Under the pieces are notes generated by a model. It worked only from the letters and a program-made list of their open reading frames with translations. It was not told where the DNA came from and ran no database searches. The translations under genes were made by a program, and so were the position numbers. DNA of 64,000 bases from contig NZ_CP108581.1 in NCBI RefSeq assembly GCF_036010665.1, positions 2,957,501 to 3,021,500 of the forward strand. The letters run 5' to 3'. Source of the stretch: Microbispora sp. NBC_01189. GTDB lineage: Bacteria; Actinomycetota; Actinomycetes; Streptosporangiales; Streptosporangiaceae. Of this stretch, positions 55,405 through 64,000 are shown one piece after another. Each line of letters starts with the position of its first letter. Positions within the stretch are counted from its first letter, which is position 1.

Positions 55405-57764
55405 GCGGGATCGTCTTCCGCCGCGTCCACGACGGGGTCGGCGAACTGGCCGTGCGCCGGCTCGACCCCGACGCCGACGCGGAGATCGTGCACGCCTGGG
55501 TGACCCACCCCAAGGCGGTTTTCTGGATGATGGGGGACGCCGACGTCGCCGGGGTCGCCGAGGAGTACCGCCGGATCGTGGCCCACCCGCACCGCGACGC
55601 CTACCTCGGGCTGGTGAACGGGCGTCCGGCCTTCCTGGCCGAGCGGTACGACCCCGCCCGGGTCGAGCTCGCGGGCCTGTACGACGCGCGGGACGGCGAC
55701 GTGGGCATGCACTTCCTCTGCGCGCCCACCGGCGCCCCGGTGCACGGCTTCTCCCGGGCCGTGATCACGACCGTGCTGGAGACGCTGTTCGCCGACCCGT
55801 CGGTGCGGCGGGTGGTCGTCGAGCCCGACGTGCGCAACACCGCCGTACACGCGCTGAACGCGGCCGCCGGTTTCGAGGTCGTCGGCGTGATCGCCAAACC
55901 GGAGAAGGAGGCCCTGCTGAGCGTGTGCACCCGCGAGCGCTTCCACGCCGCCGTCGGAGATCCGGCCGGCGATCCCGTCGCGGCGGTCGCCCATCTCACG
56001 CCGGAGACCTGGGAGAGGGCCAACCGGCGGCTGGTGCGCAAGGCGCTCGCCGAGTTCGCCCACGAGCGGCTGCTCGTCCCGCGCCCGCTCGGCGACGGCC
56101 GGTACGCCGTGCGGTCCGACGACGGCGCGGTGGAATACCGCTTCACCGCCACGGTGCTGTCGCTCGACCACTGGCACATCGGTGAGATCACCCGGCACCG
56201 CACGACGGGCGAGGCCCAACTATCCGAGGCACTGCCCCTCGACGCACTGGATCTCGTCGTGGAGACGCGCGGCTCCCTCGGGCTGAGCGACGAGATCCTC
56301 CCCGTCTACCTGGAGGAGATCTCCTCCACGCTGGCGAGCCTCGCGTACAAGCTGACCAGGCGCGCGGCCGGCGCGGACGAACTGGCGAAGGCCGGCTTCC
56401 AGCAGATCGAGGCCGGAATGACCGAGGGACATCCGTGCTTCGTGGCCAACAGCGGCCGGATCGGCTACGGCGTCGGCGACCACCACCGGTACGCCCCCGA
56501 GGCCGCCGCCCCCGTACGCCTGATCTGGCTGGCCGCCCACCGCGACCACTGCGTCTTCTCCTGTTCCGGCGACATCGACTACGACCGGCTCACGCGTGAC
56601 GAACTCGGCGAGGAGACCCTCGCCCGCTTCGCGGGCACGCTCGCCGGCCTCGGCCTGGACGTGACCGACTACCTGCTCCTTCCGGTGCATCCCTGGCAGT
56701 GGTGGAACAAGCTGTCGGTCACCTTCGCCGCGGCGGTCGCCACGCGGCGCCTGGTCTGCCTGGGCCCCGGCGACGACGACTACCTCCCCCAGCAGTCGGT
56801 GCGGACGTTCTTCAACGCCGGTGAGCCGTCGAAGCACTACGTGAAGACCGCGCTGTCGGTGCTCAACATGGGCTTCATGCGCGGCCTGTCCGCGGCCTAC
56901 ATGGAGGCCACCCCGGCGATCAACGACTGGCTCGCCGGCCTGCTGCGGGACGACGACGTCTTCCGCGCGACCCGACTGACGATCATTCGCGAGCGGGCCG
57001 CCGCCGGCTACCGCGACCGCCTGTACGAGTCGGCCACCCGCCCCCACTCGCCGTACCGGAAGATGCTCGCGGCGCTGTGGCGGGAGAGCCCGGTCGCGGG
57101 CCTCGAACCGGGCAGGCGCCTGGCCACCATGGCCTCCCTCCTGCACGCCGACGAGGCGGGCCGGTCGTTCGTGGCGGCGCTGATCGAGCAGTCGGGCCTG
57201 CCGCCCGAGGTGTGGCTCCGGCGCTACCTCGACGCCTACCTCACCCCGCTGCTGCACGCCTTCTACGCGTACGGCCTGGCGTTCATGCCGCACGGCGAGA
57301 ACGTGATCCTGGTGCTCGACGGCGGCGCGGTGGAGCGGGTGATCTTCAAGGACATCGCCGAGGAGATCGTGGTGATGGACCCGGACACGGACCTGCCACC
57401 CGGCGTGCGGCGGATCCGCGCCGAGGTGCCCGAGGAGATGCGCCTTCTGTCGATCTTCACGGACGTGTTCGACTGCTTCCTGCGCTTCCTCAACGCGATC
57501 CTGGCCACGGGCGGGGTGCTCGGCGAGGAGGCGTTCTGGCGGACGGTCGCCGAATGCGCGGCGGACTACCGGCGGTCGGCGCCCCACCTCGCCGAGCGGT
57601 TCCGGCGCTACGACCTGTTCGCGGGGACGTTCGCGCTCTCGTGCCTCAACCGCCTGCAACTGCGCGACAACCGGCAGATGGTGGACCTGGCCGACCCGTC
57701 GGCCGCCCTCCAGACGGCCGGTGACCTGGTCAACCCGATCGCCCGGTTCGCCCCGCCCGCCTGA
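55401..57764 (+). CDS. Fused DesC-DesD: acyltransferase plus NIS siderophore synthetase
   Basis: A 787-residue fusion. Residues 1-185 are a GNAT hydroxycadaverine acyltransferase ([40 protein letters not shown]). Residues 190-787 are an IucA/IucC NIS synthetase: [77 protein letters not shown] and [10 protein letters not shown] (ATP/Mg contacts). It would first acylate N-hydroxycadaverine and then oligomerise and cyclise the product to a desferrioxamine. In Streptomyces these are usually two genes. The GTG at 55401 overlaps the desB stop. Confidence 0.92.
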   Translation: MSGIVFRRVHDGVGELAVRRLDPDADAEIVHAWVTHPKAVFWMMGDADVAGVAEEYRRIVAHPHRDAYLGLVNGRPAFLAERYDPARVELAGLYDARDGDVGMHFLCAPTGAPVHGFSRAVITTVLETLFADPSVRRVVVEPDVRNTAVHALNAAAGFEVVGVIAKPEKEALLSVCTRERFHAAVGDPAGDPVAAVAHLTPETWERANRRLVRKALAEFAHERLLVPRPLGDGRYAVRSDDGAVEYRFTATVLSLDHWHIGEITRHRTTGEAQLSEALPLDALDLVVETRGSLGLSDEILPVYLEEISSTLASLAYKLTRRAAGADELAKAGFQQIEAGMTEGHPCFVANSGRIGYGVGDHHRYAPEAAAPVRLIWLAAHRDHCVFSCSGDIDYDRLTRDELGEETLARFAGTLAGLGLDVTDYLLLPVHPWQWWNKLSVTFAAAVATRRLVCLGPGDDDYLPQQSVRTFFNAGEPSKHYVKTALSVLNMGFMRGLSAAYMEATPAINDWLAGLLRDDDVFRATRLTIIRERAAAGYRDRLYESATRPHSPYRKMLAALWRESPVAGLEPGRRLATMASLLHADEAGRSFVAALIEQSGLPPEVWLRRYLDAYLTPLLHAFYAYGLAFMPHGENVILVLDGGAVERVIFKDIAEEIVVMDPDTDLPPGVRRIRAEVPEEMRLLSIFTDVFDCFLRFLNAILATGGVLGEEAFWRTVAECAADYRRSAPHLAERFRRYDLFAGTFALSCLNRLQLRDNRQMVDLADPSAALQTAGDLVNPIARFAPPA

Positions 57765-57784
57765 ACACCGCCCGCTCTGAGCAC

Positions 57785-57802
57785 CGCCCGCTCAGGCGGG
57801 CG
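57785..57802. terminator. Hairpin between convergent desCD and DUF1540 genes
   Basis: CGCCCGC and GCGGGCG arms pair around a 4-nt loop, overlapping the last codons of the DUF1540 gene. Just before it a 16-bp unit (ctgaacaccgcccgct) is repeated with one mismatch. It could end transcription from both sides. Confidence 0.5.
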
Positions 57803-58076
57803 CGTACGTCATGCAGTCGGCCTCGTCCTGCACGGGGCCGATGTCGATGCCGGGCGCCTGGCACTCCAGAGCCACGTTGTGCCGGCAGTCGAACATCTTG
57901 CACGCGCCCACGCGTCCCATGGTCTGCTGGTCGCCGCCCGGCCCCCCGGTGGTGAAGAAGGTGTCGCAGTGCGCGTGGGACAGGTCGCCGACCGTGATGG
58001 CGGTCGCGTGGCACCTGCGGTCACGGTTGTACGCGCACGAGGTGGCCTCGCAACGGTTCACAACGGGCATCTCCAT
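57792..58076 (-). CDS. DUF1540-type cysteine-rich protein
   Basis: A 94-residue protein with two copies of a four-cysteine unit. The first is CEATSC...RRCHATAITVG...AHC (residues 9-37); the second is CKMFDCRHNVALEC...DEADC (59-88). The C-x4-C-x7-C-x14/15-C spacing matches DUF1540, small probably metal-binding domains common in actinobacteria. Function unknown. The ATG at 58076 has a weak Shine-Dalgarno. It lies convergent to the siderophore genes, and 114 bp separate it from the GAF gene upstream. Confidence 0.85.
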   Translation of the reverse strand: MEMPVVNRCEATSCAYNRDRRCHATAITVGDLSHAHCDTFFTTGGPGGDQQTMGRVGACKMFDCRHNVALECQAPGIDIGPVQDEADCMTYAPA

Positions 58077-58190
58077 GAGCGGCGTCCCCCCTGGCAGTCA
58101 CGGCTTTCGCCCGGCTCATACCGCTGTTGACCAGGTCGGCAATCCCCCCGACGCCACCAGACTCCGCCAAGTCCCGCCAGGGGAGCAGCG

Positions 58191-58817
58191 CTAGTGCAGC
58201 AGTTCCTCGGCGACGGCGAGGAGCTTCAGCGCGGTGGGGTCGGCGGGCCCGGCGCCTCGGGGCACCCGGGCGGAGATCCGCTGCAGCAGGAGGTGGACGT
58301 CGTCCCCGCCGGCCGTGGCCGGGCCCGCCGCCTCCGACCGCCGCAGCCGCAGCAGAAGCTCCAGGCCGTACGCCGCCTGGGCGGCGAGCATCGCGAGGAG
58401 GTCCACGTCGGCGAGCTCGCCCCGCCAGTCGGAGGACCTGTCGAGCACCTCCAGCACACCGATGCATGTCTCCTCCCGGATGACCGGCGCCGCCATGATG
58501 CTGTGCGGGACGTACCCCGTGGACTCGGCGGCGTCGTGGGCGAACTGCGGTACGGCGGTCACCTCGTCGGCGATCATCGGCTGGCCGCTCGCCGCGACCC
58601 AGCCCGCGATGCCCGTGCCGGGCGGGAAGCGCGTGCCGATCAGGTGCTTCTCCCCCTCGCCCGACACGGCCTCGAAGACCAGCTCGCCGGTCTCCTGGTC
58701 GACCAGGAAGACCGACGCCGCGGCGGAGGCGAACACGTGCCGGGCGACCTCGACGGTCGACTGCAGCAGCCTGCGCTCGGTGATCTCGCTGCCGGAGCGG
58801 CGTTCATGCACGGACAT
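58191..58817 (-). CDS. GAF-domain sensory protein
   Basis: A 208-residue protein with one GAF domain (about 20-155): AAASVFLVDQETGELVFEAV, GTRFPPGTGIAGWVAASGQP, SIMAAPVIREETCIGVLEVL. A short helical tail of unknown role follows. There is no kinase, cyclase or DNA-binding domain, so it may be a ligand or redox sensor that acts through a partner. The ATG at 58817 lies inside the end of the subtilase gene (14-bp overlap), and it is the last gene of the cyclase-subtilase run. Confidence 0.85.
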   Translation of the reverse strand: MSVHERRSGSEITERRLLQSTVEVARHVFASAAASVFLVDQETGELVFEAVSGEGEKHLIGTRFPPGTGIAGWVAASGQPMIADEVTAVPQFAHDAAESTGYVPHSIMAAPVIREETCIGVLEVLDRSSDWRGELADVDLLAMLAAQAAYGLELLLRLRRSEAAGPATAGGDDVHLLLQRISARVPRGAGPADPTALKLLAVAEELLH

Positions 58818-59691
58818 GCGCGTCTCCCTTGGATACGACGACGTTGCTGGCGGCCAGATAGAGCACGGACTTCAGCTGGAAGGGGGTCATCCACCGGTGC
58901 CGGCTCAGGGCGAGCGCGCAGATTCCGGTGATGTGCGGCGCGGCGAAGCTGTTCCCGGTGCTGCGGATCTGCCTGCCGCCGCGCCAGGCCACCCGGACCC
59001 GCACGCCCCGGGCGTAGAACTCGGCCGGCGGCGCGGGGTTGTAGTAGTAGGTCATCGGGTCGGGTTCGTCGTGGCTGGCCACGGAGATGACCGAGGAGAA
59101 CGTCCAGGGGAAGCTGAGCACCGGCATGTTGTGCGCCGCGGCCACGAGCAGGCAGCGCCGGAAGTACGCGCGGTCGGCCAGCTCGTGCAGCTCGGGCAGG
59201 AACTGGCTCCTGGTGGTGGACAGGCTGAGGTTGACGAGGTCGAACCCCTCCTCCACGGCCCAGCGCAGACCGGCCAGGAGGGCGGCGCCGCTGCCGGATC
59301 GGCCGTCGGTCAGCACCCGCACCGAGGTCAGCGAGACGGCCGGGGCGATCGAGCGGATCAGGCCGGCGCACGCGGTCCCGTGCCCCACCGGGTCGGCCGG
59401 GTCGCAGTCGACGACCGTCAGGTCCCCGCCGTCGTCGGCGACCACCAGCGAACGCTCCAGGCCGCCGACCAGCGGGTGGGAGGCGTCCACCCCGGTGTCG
59501 AGCACGCAGACGCGCACCCCCGCCCCGTCGGCGGGGCCCGTCCCGTCGTCGCCCCACGCCCATTCCCTGGTGACCTGCTCCAGGCGGCTGACGCCGAACT
59601 CCTCCGGCGTCAGCCGCGAGGTCGCGAGGCTCCACGCCGGCACGCCGGGGAACTGCTCACGCCGCTCCCGGCGCCAGGGGGGCTGTGTCAA
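58804..59691 (-). CDS. S8 subtilase, apparently cytosolic
   Basis: A 295-residue serine peptidase with an intact triad: Asp65 in VCVLDTGVD, His104 in GHGTACAGL, Ser248 in GNSFAAPHITG, and oxyanion Asn188. It has no signal peptide, pro-domain or membrane anchor, so it probably stays in the cytosol and must be held inactive by partners or a substrate gate. The N-terminus is a polar ~45-residue segment. The TTG at 59691 is supported by GGAGGAGAGG upstream and a TTGA overlap with the cyclase stop. The coupling to a cyclase/AAA protein and a GAF protein suggests a signal-controlled protease. Confidence 0.88.
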   Translation of the reverse strand: MTQPPWRRERREQFPGVPAWSLATSRLTPEEFGVSRLEQVTREWAWGDDGTGPADGAGVRVCVLDTGVDASHPLVGGLERSLVVADDGGDLTVVDCDPADPVGHGTACAGLIRSIAPAVSLTSVRVLTDGRSGSGAALLAGLRWAVEEGFDLVNLSLSTTRSQFLPELHELADRAYFRRCLLVAAAHNMPVLSFPWTFSSVISVASHDEPDPMTYYYNPAPPAEFYARGVRVRVAWRGGRQIRSTGNSFAAPHITGICALALSRHRWMTPFQLKSVLYLAASNVVVSKGDAHVRA

Positions 59692-62600
59692 AGTAGCCTC
59701 TCCTCCTCGATCCACCGGCGTACCCGCCGGGCGGGCAGCTCCGCTCCCTTGGCCGCGTACCCACGCAGCGCGCGGGCCGCGGCCTCGGCCGCCGGGCCGG
59801 TCCGCCCAGCCGCGTGGTGGACCCGCGCCAGGTCGGCCAGCACGTCCCCGCACAGGCAGGGGTCGTCGGTCCGGGCGAGCAGTTCCTCCGCGCGGGCGGC
59901 GAGCGCGCCCGCCGCGCCGTGGTCGCCGTCGAGGGACGCGATCCGGGCGCTCAGCGCGAGAAGGATCAGCTCGCCGCGGGCCTGCGGCCGCGCGGCCGTC
60001 GCGCGCAGCCGCGCCAGCTCTCCCGCCGCCTCGGCGTGACGCCCCTGCCGGAGCAGCTCGCGCGCCGCGTACAGCTCCAGCGTCCTGGCCGGCTCGGACT
60101 GGCCCAGCCGGTGGAGGTCGGCCGCCGCCCGGCGGAACAGCTCCTCCGCCGCGGCGTGCCGGTCGACGAGCGACTCCACCAGCCCGCGCACCTGGAGGAC
60201 CGCGGCGGCCGCCAGGTTCAGGTGGAGGTCCCGGGCGTGCCGGTCCGCGGCGTGGAGAACGGCCCAGGCCTCGGCGACGTCACCGGCCAGCGCGAGCAGC
60301 CGCGCCTCGGTGACCAGGACGGGCAGGAGCATCGCCCGGTCGGCGCCGAACCTGGCCGACAGGCCGGCGCACAGCGACAACCCCTCCGCCAGCGGCGTGG
60401 GGGACCACTGCGCCAGCTCGCACAACCCGCTGAGCAGGCGGTTCTCCTCGTACCTGTCGCCGAGGGAGCGAGCCCGGGCCAGGGCGTCGCGCAACGCGGC
60501 CTCGGCCGCGCCGAAGCGGCCCTCGCCGATGCGCAGCAGCGCCTCCAGGTGGTGGAGCCGGCACCAGCCGAGGTCGTCGCCGGGGTCGGCGGACAGCAGG
60601 TCACGGAACGGCCCGGCCGAGGCGGGCCGGGTGCCGAAGCGCACCGCCAGCGTCTCGCGCTGGACGGCGCACGTGAGCCGGGTGCGCGGGTCGCCCGGCA
60701 GCATCCGCTCGGCCACGTCCAGCGCGGCGTACGGCCGGTCGGACTCGCCGCGGGCCAGCCCGGCGTCGCAGATGCGTACGGCCAGTGGCCGGTGGTCGGG
60801 GTGCCCGGCCGGCAGCAGGTCGCGCCCCCGCTCCAGCAGGGCGATGGCCGCGGGCAGGTCCTTGCGGTGCAGGGCCCGGGTGCCCTCCCCGACGAGGGCG
60901 CGGGCGGCCCGCTCGGTCAGCGCCGGCAGCAGCGGGTCGTCCGGCCGCACCTCGCGTTTGAGCAGGCAGGCGGTCTCCAGATGCTGGGTCAGGTCGCCGT
61001 GCGACGACTCCTCCCCGGAGGAGGACCAGACGGAGACCTCCGCGGTCCCGGTGATCTGCTCGGTGATCTGCTCGGAGATCCGGTCGGCGAGGGCGAGATG
61101 CCAGGTGGCCCGCAGGTCCTTGCGGGTCATGGCGTAGACCGTGTCGCGGGTCAGCGTCTGGGTGAAGTGGAACGACCCAGCCGCCTCCCCGCGCCGGACC
61201 AGGCGTCTGCGGATCAGGAGCCCGACCGTCTCGTCGACGTCGGACCGGGCCTCCGGCCGGACCGCGCAGAGGCCGCCGAGCTGGTCGAGGGTGAAGGCGT
61301 GGCCGATCGTCGCGGCCCGTTCGAGCACGTCGCGCTCACCGTCGTCGAGCAGGTCGAGCCGCGCGCCGAGCAGCGCCTGGATGGTGCGCGGCAGCGGGGC
61401 GTCCTCTCCCTCCTCGGCCAGCGTCTCCAGCAGCAGTTCGGCGAACAGCGGGTTGCCGTCGGAGCTCTCCGCGACCCGCCGGCACAGGGCCGGGCTCGCG
61501 GCCAGGGCGTGGGCGACCACCTCGTCATCCGGCGACCGGAGCGCGGCGAGCTCGGCGACCAGCCGCTCCATCCGCGCCGCGTCCAGCGCCCCGAGCTCGA
61601 ACGCGACGGCGCGGCCGACGTCGATCCCCCACGAGGGCCGCGCCTCCAGCAACTCGGGGCGGGCCACCCGCACGAGCAGGACCGGCACGTCGACCAGCCA
61701 CGTCGTGAGGTCGTCGATCAGGTCGAGGAGGGTCGGCTCGGCCCAGTGCAGGTCCTCCCAGACCACCACCAGCGGCTCACGCCGGGCCAGCGCCTCGAAC
61801 AGCGCGCACACCGCCCGCGCGATCTCCTCGACGCCCGCGTCCTCTCCCGTACGCGGCGCGCGTGCGGCGTCCCCGGTCACCAGGCCGCGCAGGGCGGCGC
61901 CGCTCGCCTCCTCCAGCGTGTCCGGCCAGTCGTCGCCGAGTGACTCGACCATCTCCGCGATGGGGCGGTAGGTGATCCCGGCGCCGTACGAGCGGCACCT
62001 CCCGGCGAGCACGACGACCCCGGCGGGCAGTTCGTGGACGAAGTCGCGCACGAGCCGGGACTTGCCGATGCCCGGCACGCCGAGCACGGTCACCACCCGG
62101 CACCGGTGGTCCCGCACCGCCTCGCGGTACGCCGCCCGGAGCCGCGAGGTCTCCGCGGCGCGGCCGATGAGCGGGATCTGGGCGTCGCCGTCCCCGGCGT
62201 CCGGCTCCAGCGAGGTCACCCGCCAGGCCCGCACGGGGTTGCTCTTGCCCTTCAGCGTGAGCGGCGGCACGGGCTCCAGTCGCGCCTGGGCGCGGACCAG
62301 GCGCGCGACCTCGTCCCCGACGAGGATCTCGCCGACGTCCGCGGCGGACTGCAGGCGGGCGGCCGTGTTGACGGTGTCGCCGATGACGCGCAGGTCGGCT
62401 CCCGGAGTGGCGATGACCACCGCCTGCCCGGCGCTGACGCCGCAGTGCACGTCGAGCCGGATGCCGTGCGTGGGAGCGAGGCCGTCGCTCAGCTCCCGCA
62501 CCCTCTGCAGCGCCGCGTGGGCGGCGCGGACCGCCCGGAGCGCGTCGTCCTCACGGCTTGCGGGGATGCCGAAGACCGCCATGATCGCGTCCCCGATGTA

Positions 62601-62777
62601 CTTCTCCACGACGCCGCCGTGCTCGCTGATCCCGGAGGTGCACGCCTGGTAGTACCGGTCGAGGACGTCCCTGAGGAGCTCGGGGTCGAGCCGTTCGGCC
62701 AGCTCCGTCGAGCCCACCAGGTCGATGAAGACGACCACGACGTTCCGGCGCGCAGGGCGGGCCGCCCCGGCGGTCAT
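59688..62777 (-). CDS. Class III nucleotidyl cyclase fused to AAA ATPase and TPR
   Basis: A 1029-residue signalling protein. The N-terminal cyclase (about 10-190) has metal Asp19 (VFIDLVGSTE) and Asp63 with Lys59 (EKYIGDAIMAVFG), and Asn137/Arg141 in GDTVNTAARLQ. All the expected catalytic positions are occupied, so it may make cAMP. A MalT/STAND-like ATPase follows with P-loop GVPGIGKS (233-240), Walker B VVVWEDLHWAEPTLLDL and NPLFAELLLETL. A long helical TPR region fills residues ~560-1029. No DNA-binding domain is present. The ATG overlaps the 70-aa gene (ATGA) and the stop overlaps the subtilase TTG. Confidence 0.9.
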   Translation of the reverse strand: MTAGAARPARRNVVVVFIDLVGSTELAERLDPELLRDVLDRYYQACTSGISEHGGVVEKYIGDAIMAVFGIPASREDDALRAVRAAHAALQRVRELSDGLAPTHGIRLDVHCGVSAGQAVVIATPGADLRVIGDTVNTAARLQSAADVGEILVGDEVARLVRAQARLEPVPPLTLKGKSNPVRAWRVTSLEPDAGDGDAQIPLIGRAAETSRLRAAYREAVRDHRCRVVTVLGVPGIGKSRLVRDFVHELPAGVVVLAGRCRSYGAGITYRPIAEMVESLGDDWPDTLEEASGAALRGLVTGDAARAPRTGEDAGVEEIARAVCALFEALARREPLVVVWEDLHWAEPTLLDLIDDLTTWLVDVPVLLVRVARPELLEARPSWGIDVGRAVAFELGALDAARMERLVAELAALRSPDDEVVAHALAASPALCRRVAESSDGNPLFAELLLETLAEEGEDAPLPRTIQALLGARLDLLDDGERDVLERAATIGHAFTLDQLGGLCAVRPEARSDVDETVGLLIRRRLVRRGEAAGSFHFTQTLTRDTVYAMTRKDLRATWHLALADRISEQITEQITGTAEVSVWSSSGEESSHGDLTQHLETACLLKREVRPDDPLLPALTERAARALVGEGTRALHRKDLPAAIALLERGRDLLPAGHPDHRPLAVRICDAGLARGESDRPYAALDVAERMLPGDPRTRLTCAVQRETLAVRFGTRPASAGPFRDLLSADPGDDLGWCRLHHLEALLRIGEGRFGAAEAALRDALARARSLGDRYEENRLLSGLCELAQWSPTPLAEGLSLCAGLSARFGADRAMLLPVLVTEARLLALAGDVAEAWAVLHAADRHARDLHLNLAAAAVLQVRGLVESLVDRHAAAEELFRRAAADLHRLGQSEPARTLELYAARELLRQGRHAEAAGELARLRATAARPQARGELILLALSARIASLDGDHGAAGALAARAEELLARTDDPCLCGDVLADLARVHHAAGRTGPAAEAAARALRGYAAKGAELPARRVRRWIEEERLL

Positions 62778-62986
62778 ACTAATTTGAGGTCCTGGCCCTC
62801 GACCTCGCCGGCCGCCTCGTCCAGGCGGGTTTTGATCGAGTTGAGCAGCTCGACCTCCGGCCTGCTCAGCTCGGCGAACACCTGCCGCTGCCGCTCGTTG
62901 AGCAGGTCCACCGGGTGGCCCGCCTCGCGCAGGGCCGTCAGCGGGTCGAACGGCGCCGGCCCGGTCTGAACGTCGTGGCTGTGCAA
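62774..62986 (-). CDS. 70-residue helical protein heading the cyclase-subtilase operon
   Basis: It reads (M)HSHDVQTGPAPFDPLTALR, then AGHPVDLLNERQRQVFAELS, and ends with EVEGQDLKLV: two predicted helices and a conserved-looking C-terminus. I recall similar short actinobacterial proteins annotated as an aroma-sacti cluster domain, but this is from memory and uncertain. The start is the TTG at 62986 with AGGAGG seven bases upstream. The frame is open further upstream, but with no better signal. The stop overlaps the cyclase start as ATGA. It could be an adaptor, an effector-associated domain or a peptidase substrate. Confidence 0.6.
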   Translation of the reverse strand: MHSHDVQTGPAPFDPLTALREAGHPVDLLNERQRQVFAELSRPEVELLNSIKTRLDEAAGEVEGQDLKLV

Positions 62987-63007
62987 CGGCCCACCTCCTG
63001 GTCGTGC

Positions 63008-63023
63008 CTGGCCTGACGGCCAG
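63008..63023. promoter_or_regulatory. Perfect small palindrome upstream of the 70-residue protein gene
   Basis: CTGGCC-tgac-GGCCAG lies 22-37 bp before the TTG start and 88 bp after the STAND gene's stop. It could be an operator for the small gene's operon or a weak terminator. Confidence 0.35.
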
Positions 63024-63110
63024 TGTGGTACGCCGCCAAGGGTAGGGACGCGGGGTTCAGGGCCAGTATGGCGACGCCATGCCGCCGCCATACCGGCCGC
63101 GTACGCGGTC

Positions 63111-64000
63111 TCAGCGCTCCCGGTTTCCGCGCGGTCCGGCGTGCAGTTCGGCCGCGAACCGGTGGGCGAGCGGTGACATCGCGTACGACAGGGAGTGGGC
63201 GGTCACCTCGGCGTCGGCCGGGGTCTGCGAGATCGACAGGACGCCCGCCTCCAGAAGGGACTCGACGACCCGTTCGCCCGGCTCACCGGTGCCGTCCAGG
63301 GCCTCGACGAGCTCGTCGTGCCCGAAGACCGGGCCGCCGAGCGCGCCCAGGGCGAGGAACGCGGCGCGGTGCGGCCACGACGGGTGCGCGTAGGACTCCT
63401 CGAACCGCCGGCGCAGCGACACGTCCCCCGCGGCGAACTCGTCCAGCACGTTCTCGGTCCGGTCCAGCCGCTCGGCCAGCGGACCGAGCGGCAGGTGCCA
63501 GAGCCCGGCGAGCCGGGCCCCCAGCAGGCGCAGGACCAGCGGCGACAGGCCGTACCTCCGGAAGATCCGCAGGACGGCGGGCAGATCGCCGGCCACCCGG
63601 TCGCGGCCGATCATCCGGCTCAGGAACTCGACGCCCTCGCTCGTGGACAGGTCCCCGAGCCCGATCCGGGCCACCGACTCCAGCCCGCTGAGCCTGCTCC
63701 GGCTCGTCACCAGGACCCTGCTCGACGTGGTGCCGGGAAGCAGCGTGCGGACGCTCGCCTCGTCCGGCGCGTCGTCGAGGACCAGCAGGACCTTCCGGTC
63801 GGCGAGCCACGACCGCCAGACGGACGCCAGCGCGTCGTCCTCGCGCACGCCGGCGACCTCCAGCCCCACGCCCTCCAGGATCTCCCGCTGGACGCCGGCG
63901 GCCGGCCGGGGGACGCCGTGGCGCCGCAGCGGGATCACCACGGCGCCGTCCGGATAGCGGGGGGCCAGCAGGTGCGCGACGTGTACGGCGAGGGCGGTCT
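63111..64000 (-). CDS. STAND (NB-ARC) ATPase, C-terminal part
   Basis: The 3' 296 codons of a gene that begins beyond the right edge. At the edge the frame reads TALAVHVAHLLAPRYPDG, the residues that follow an NB-ARC P-loop. Downstream are Walker B KVLLVLDDAPDEASVRTLLP, the sensor segment SRVLVTSRSRLSGL, the GLSPLVLRLLGARL (GxP-type) motif and a winged-helix region. The protein ends about 60 residues later without the TPR array usual in SARP-type relatives, so it is compact. What N-terminal domain it carries is unknown. It precedes the cyclase-subtilase genes by 124 bp on the same strand. Confidence 0.85.
   Translation of the reverse strand, partial: TALAVHVAHLLAPRYPDGAVVIPLRRHGVPRPAAGVQREILEGVGLEVAGVREDDALASVWRSWLADRKVLLVLDDAPDEASVRTLLPGTTSSRVLVTSRSRLSGLESVARIGLGDLSTSEGVEFLSRMIGRDRVAGDLPAVLRIFRRYGLSPLVLRLLGARLAGLWHLPLGPLAERLDRTENVLDEFAAGDVSLRRRFEESYAHPSWPHRAAFLALGALGGPVFGHDELVEALDGTGEPGERVVESLLEAGVLSISQTPADAEVTAHSLSYAMSPLAHRFAAELHAGPRGNRER

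Overview
The window is about 64 kb of very GC-rich DNA in which nearly every base is coding. GTG and TTG starts are common, genes often overlap by 4 nt (ATGA, GTGA or TTGA), and Tat/lipoprotein secretion signals and Ser-Pro-rich linkers are present. Together with SARP regulators, a desferrioxamine-type siderophore locus and IdeR/DmdR1-type iron boxes, this points to a filamentous actinomycete. Streptosporangiales is a reasonable guess, but no rRNA or other marker confirms it. I saw no rRNA, tRNA, CRISPR array, transposase or replication origin.

Layout. 1-671: the 3' end of an acyl-CoA synthetase (+) and a DUF1918 gene (-). 788-8284 (-): a complete nine-gene V/A-type ATPase operon in the order G-C-I-K-F-E-A-B-D, closed by a strong hairpin. 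8406-15026 (-): three exported enzymes, namely a Tat-dependent multicopper oxidase, a GH95 alpha-L-fucosidase-like enzyme with a ricin-type lectin domain, and a cutinase/polyester-hydrolase-like enzyme with a CBM2. 15637-26108 (+): a large FtsX/MacB-type ABC exporter block (two permeases, two ATPases) plus a degenerate M48-like membrane protein. This block is flanked by two imperfect copies of the same small-gene locus, each copy broken in a different place, and is followed by a regulator remnant.

26173-34277 (-): the kdp high-affinity K+ system (27-aa ORF, kdpF, A, B, C, D, E). 34408-37791 (-): a SARP/NB-ARC/TPR regulator. It is divergent from an FMN reductase and a RibD-like reductase gene, with a SARP-like 11-bp direct repeat between them. 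39232-42092 (+): a GH15 glucosidase coupled to a glucose dehydrogenase. 42138-44355 (-): an ArsR-SRPBCC fusion gene behind a nested palindrome, then a YCII gene joined to a sigma factor that lacks region 2, apparently through a deletion.

44469-57764: a hydroxamate siderophore regulon built around two iron boxes. Leftward are two FecCD permeases, an ATPase, a penicillin-acylase homologue, an acyltransferase and a FhuF-like reductase. Rightward are a binding lipoprotein, desA, desB and a fused desC-desD. Synthesis, uptake and iron release are therefore all encoded together.

57792-64000 (-): a DUF1540 gene, then a tightly overlapped set consisting of a 70-aa protein, a class III cyclase/AAA/TPR protein, a cytosolic subtilase and a GAF protein. 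A STAND (NB-ARC) gene running off the right edge precedes the set. This last group is my best candidate for a little-described signalling or conflict system.
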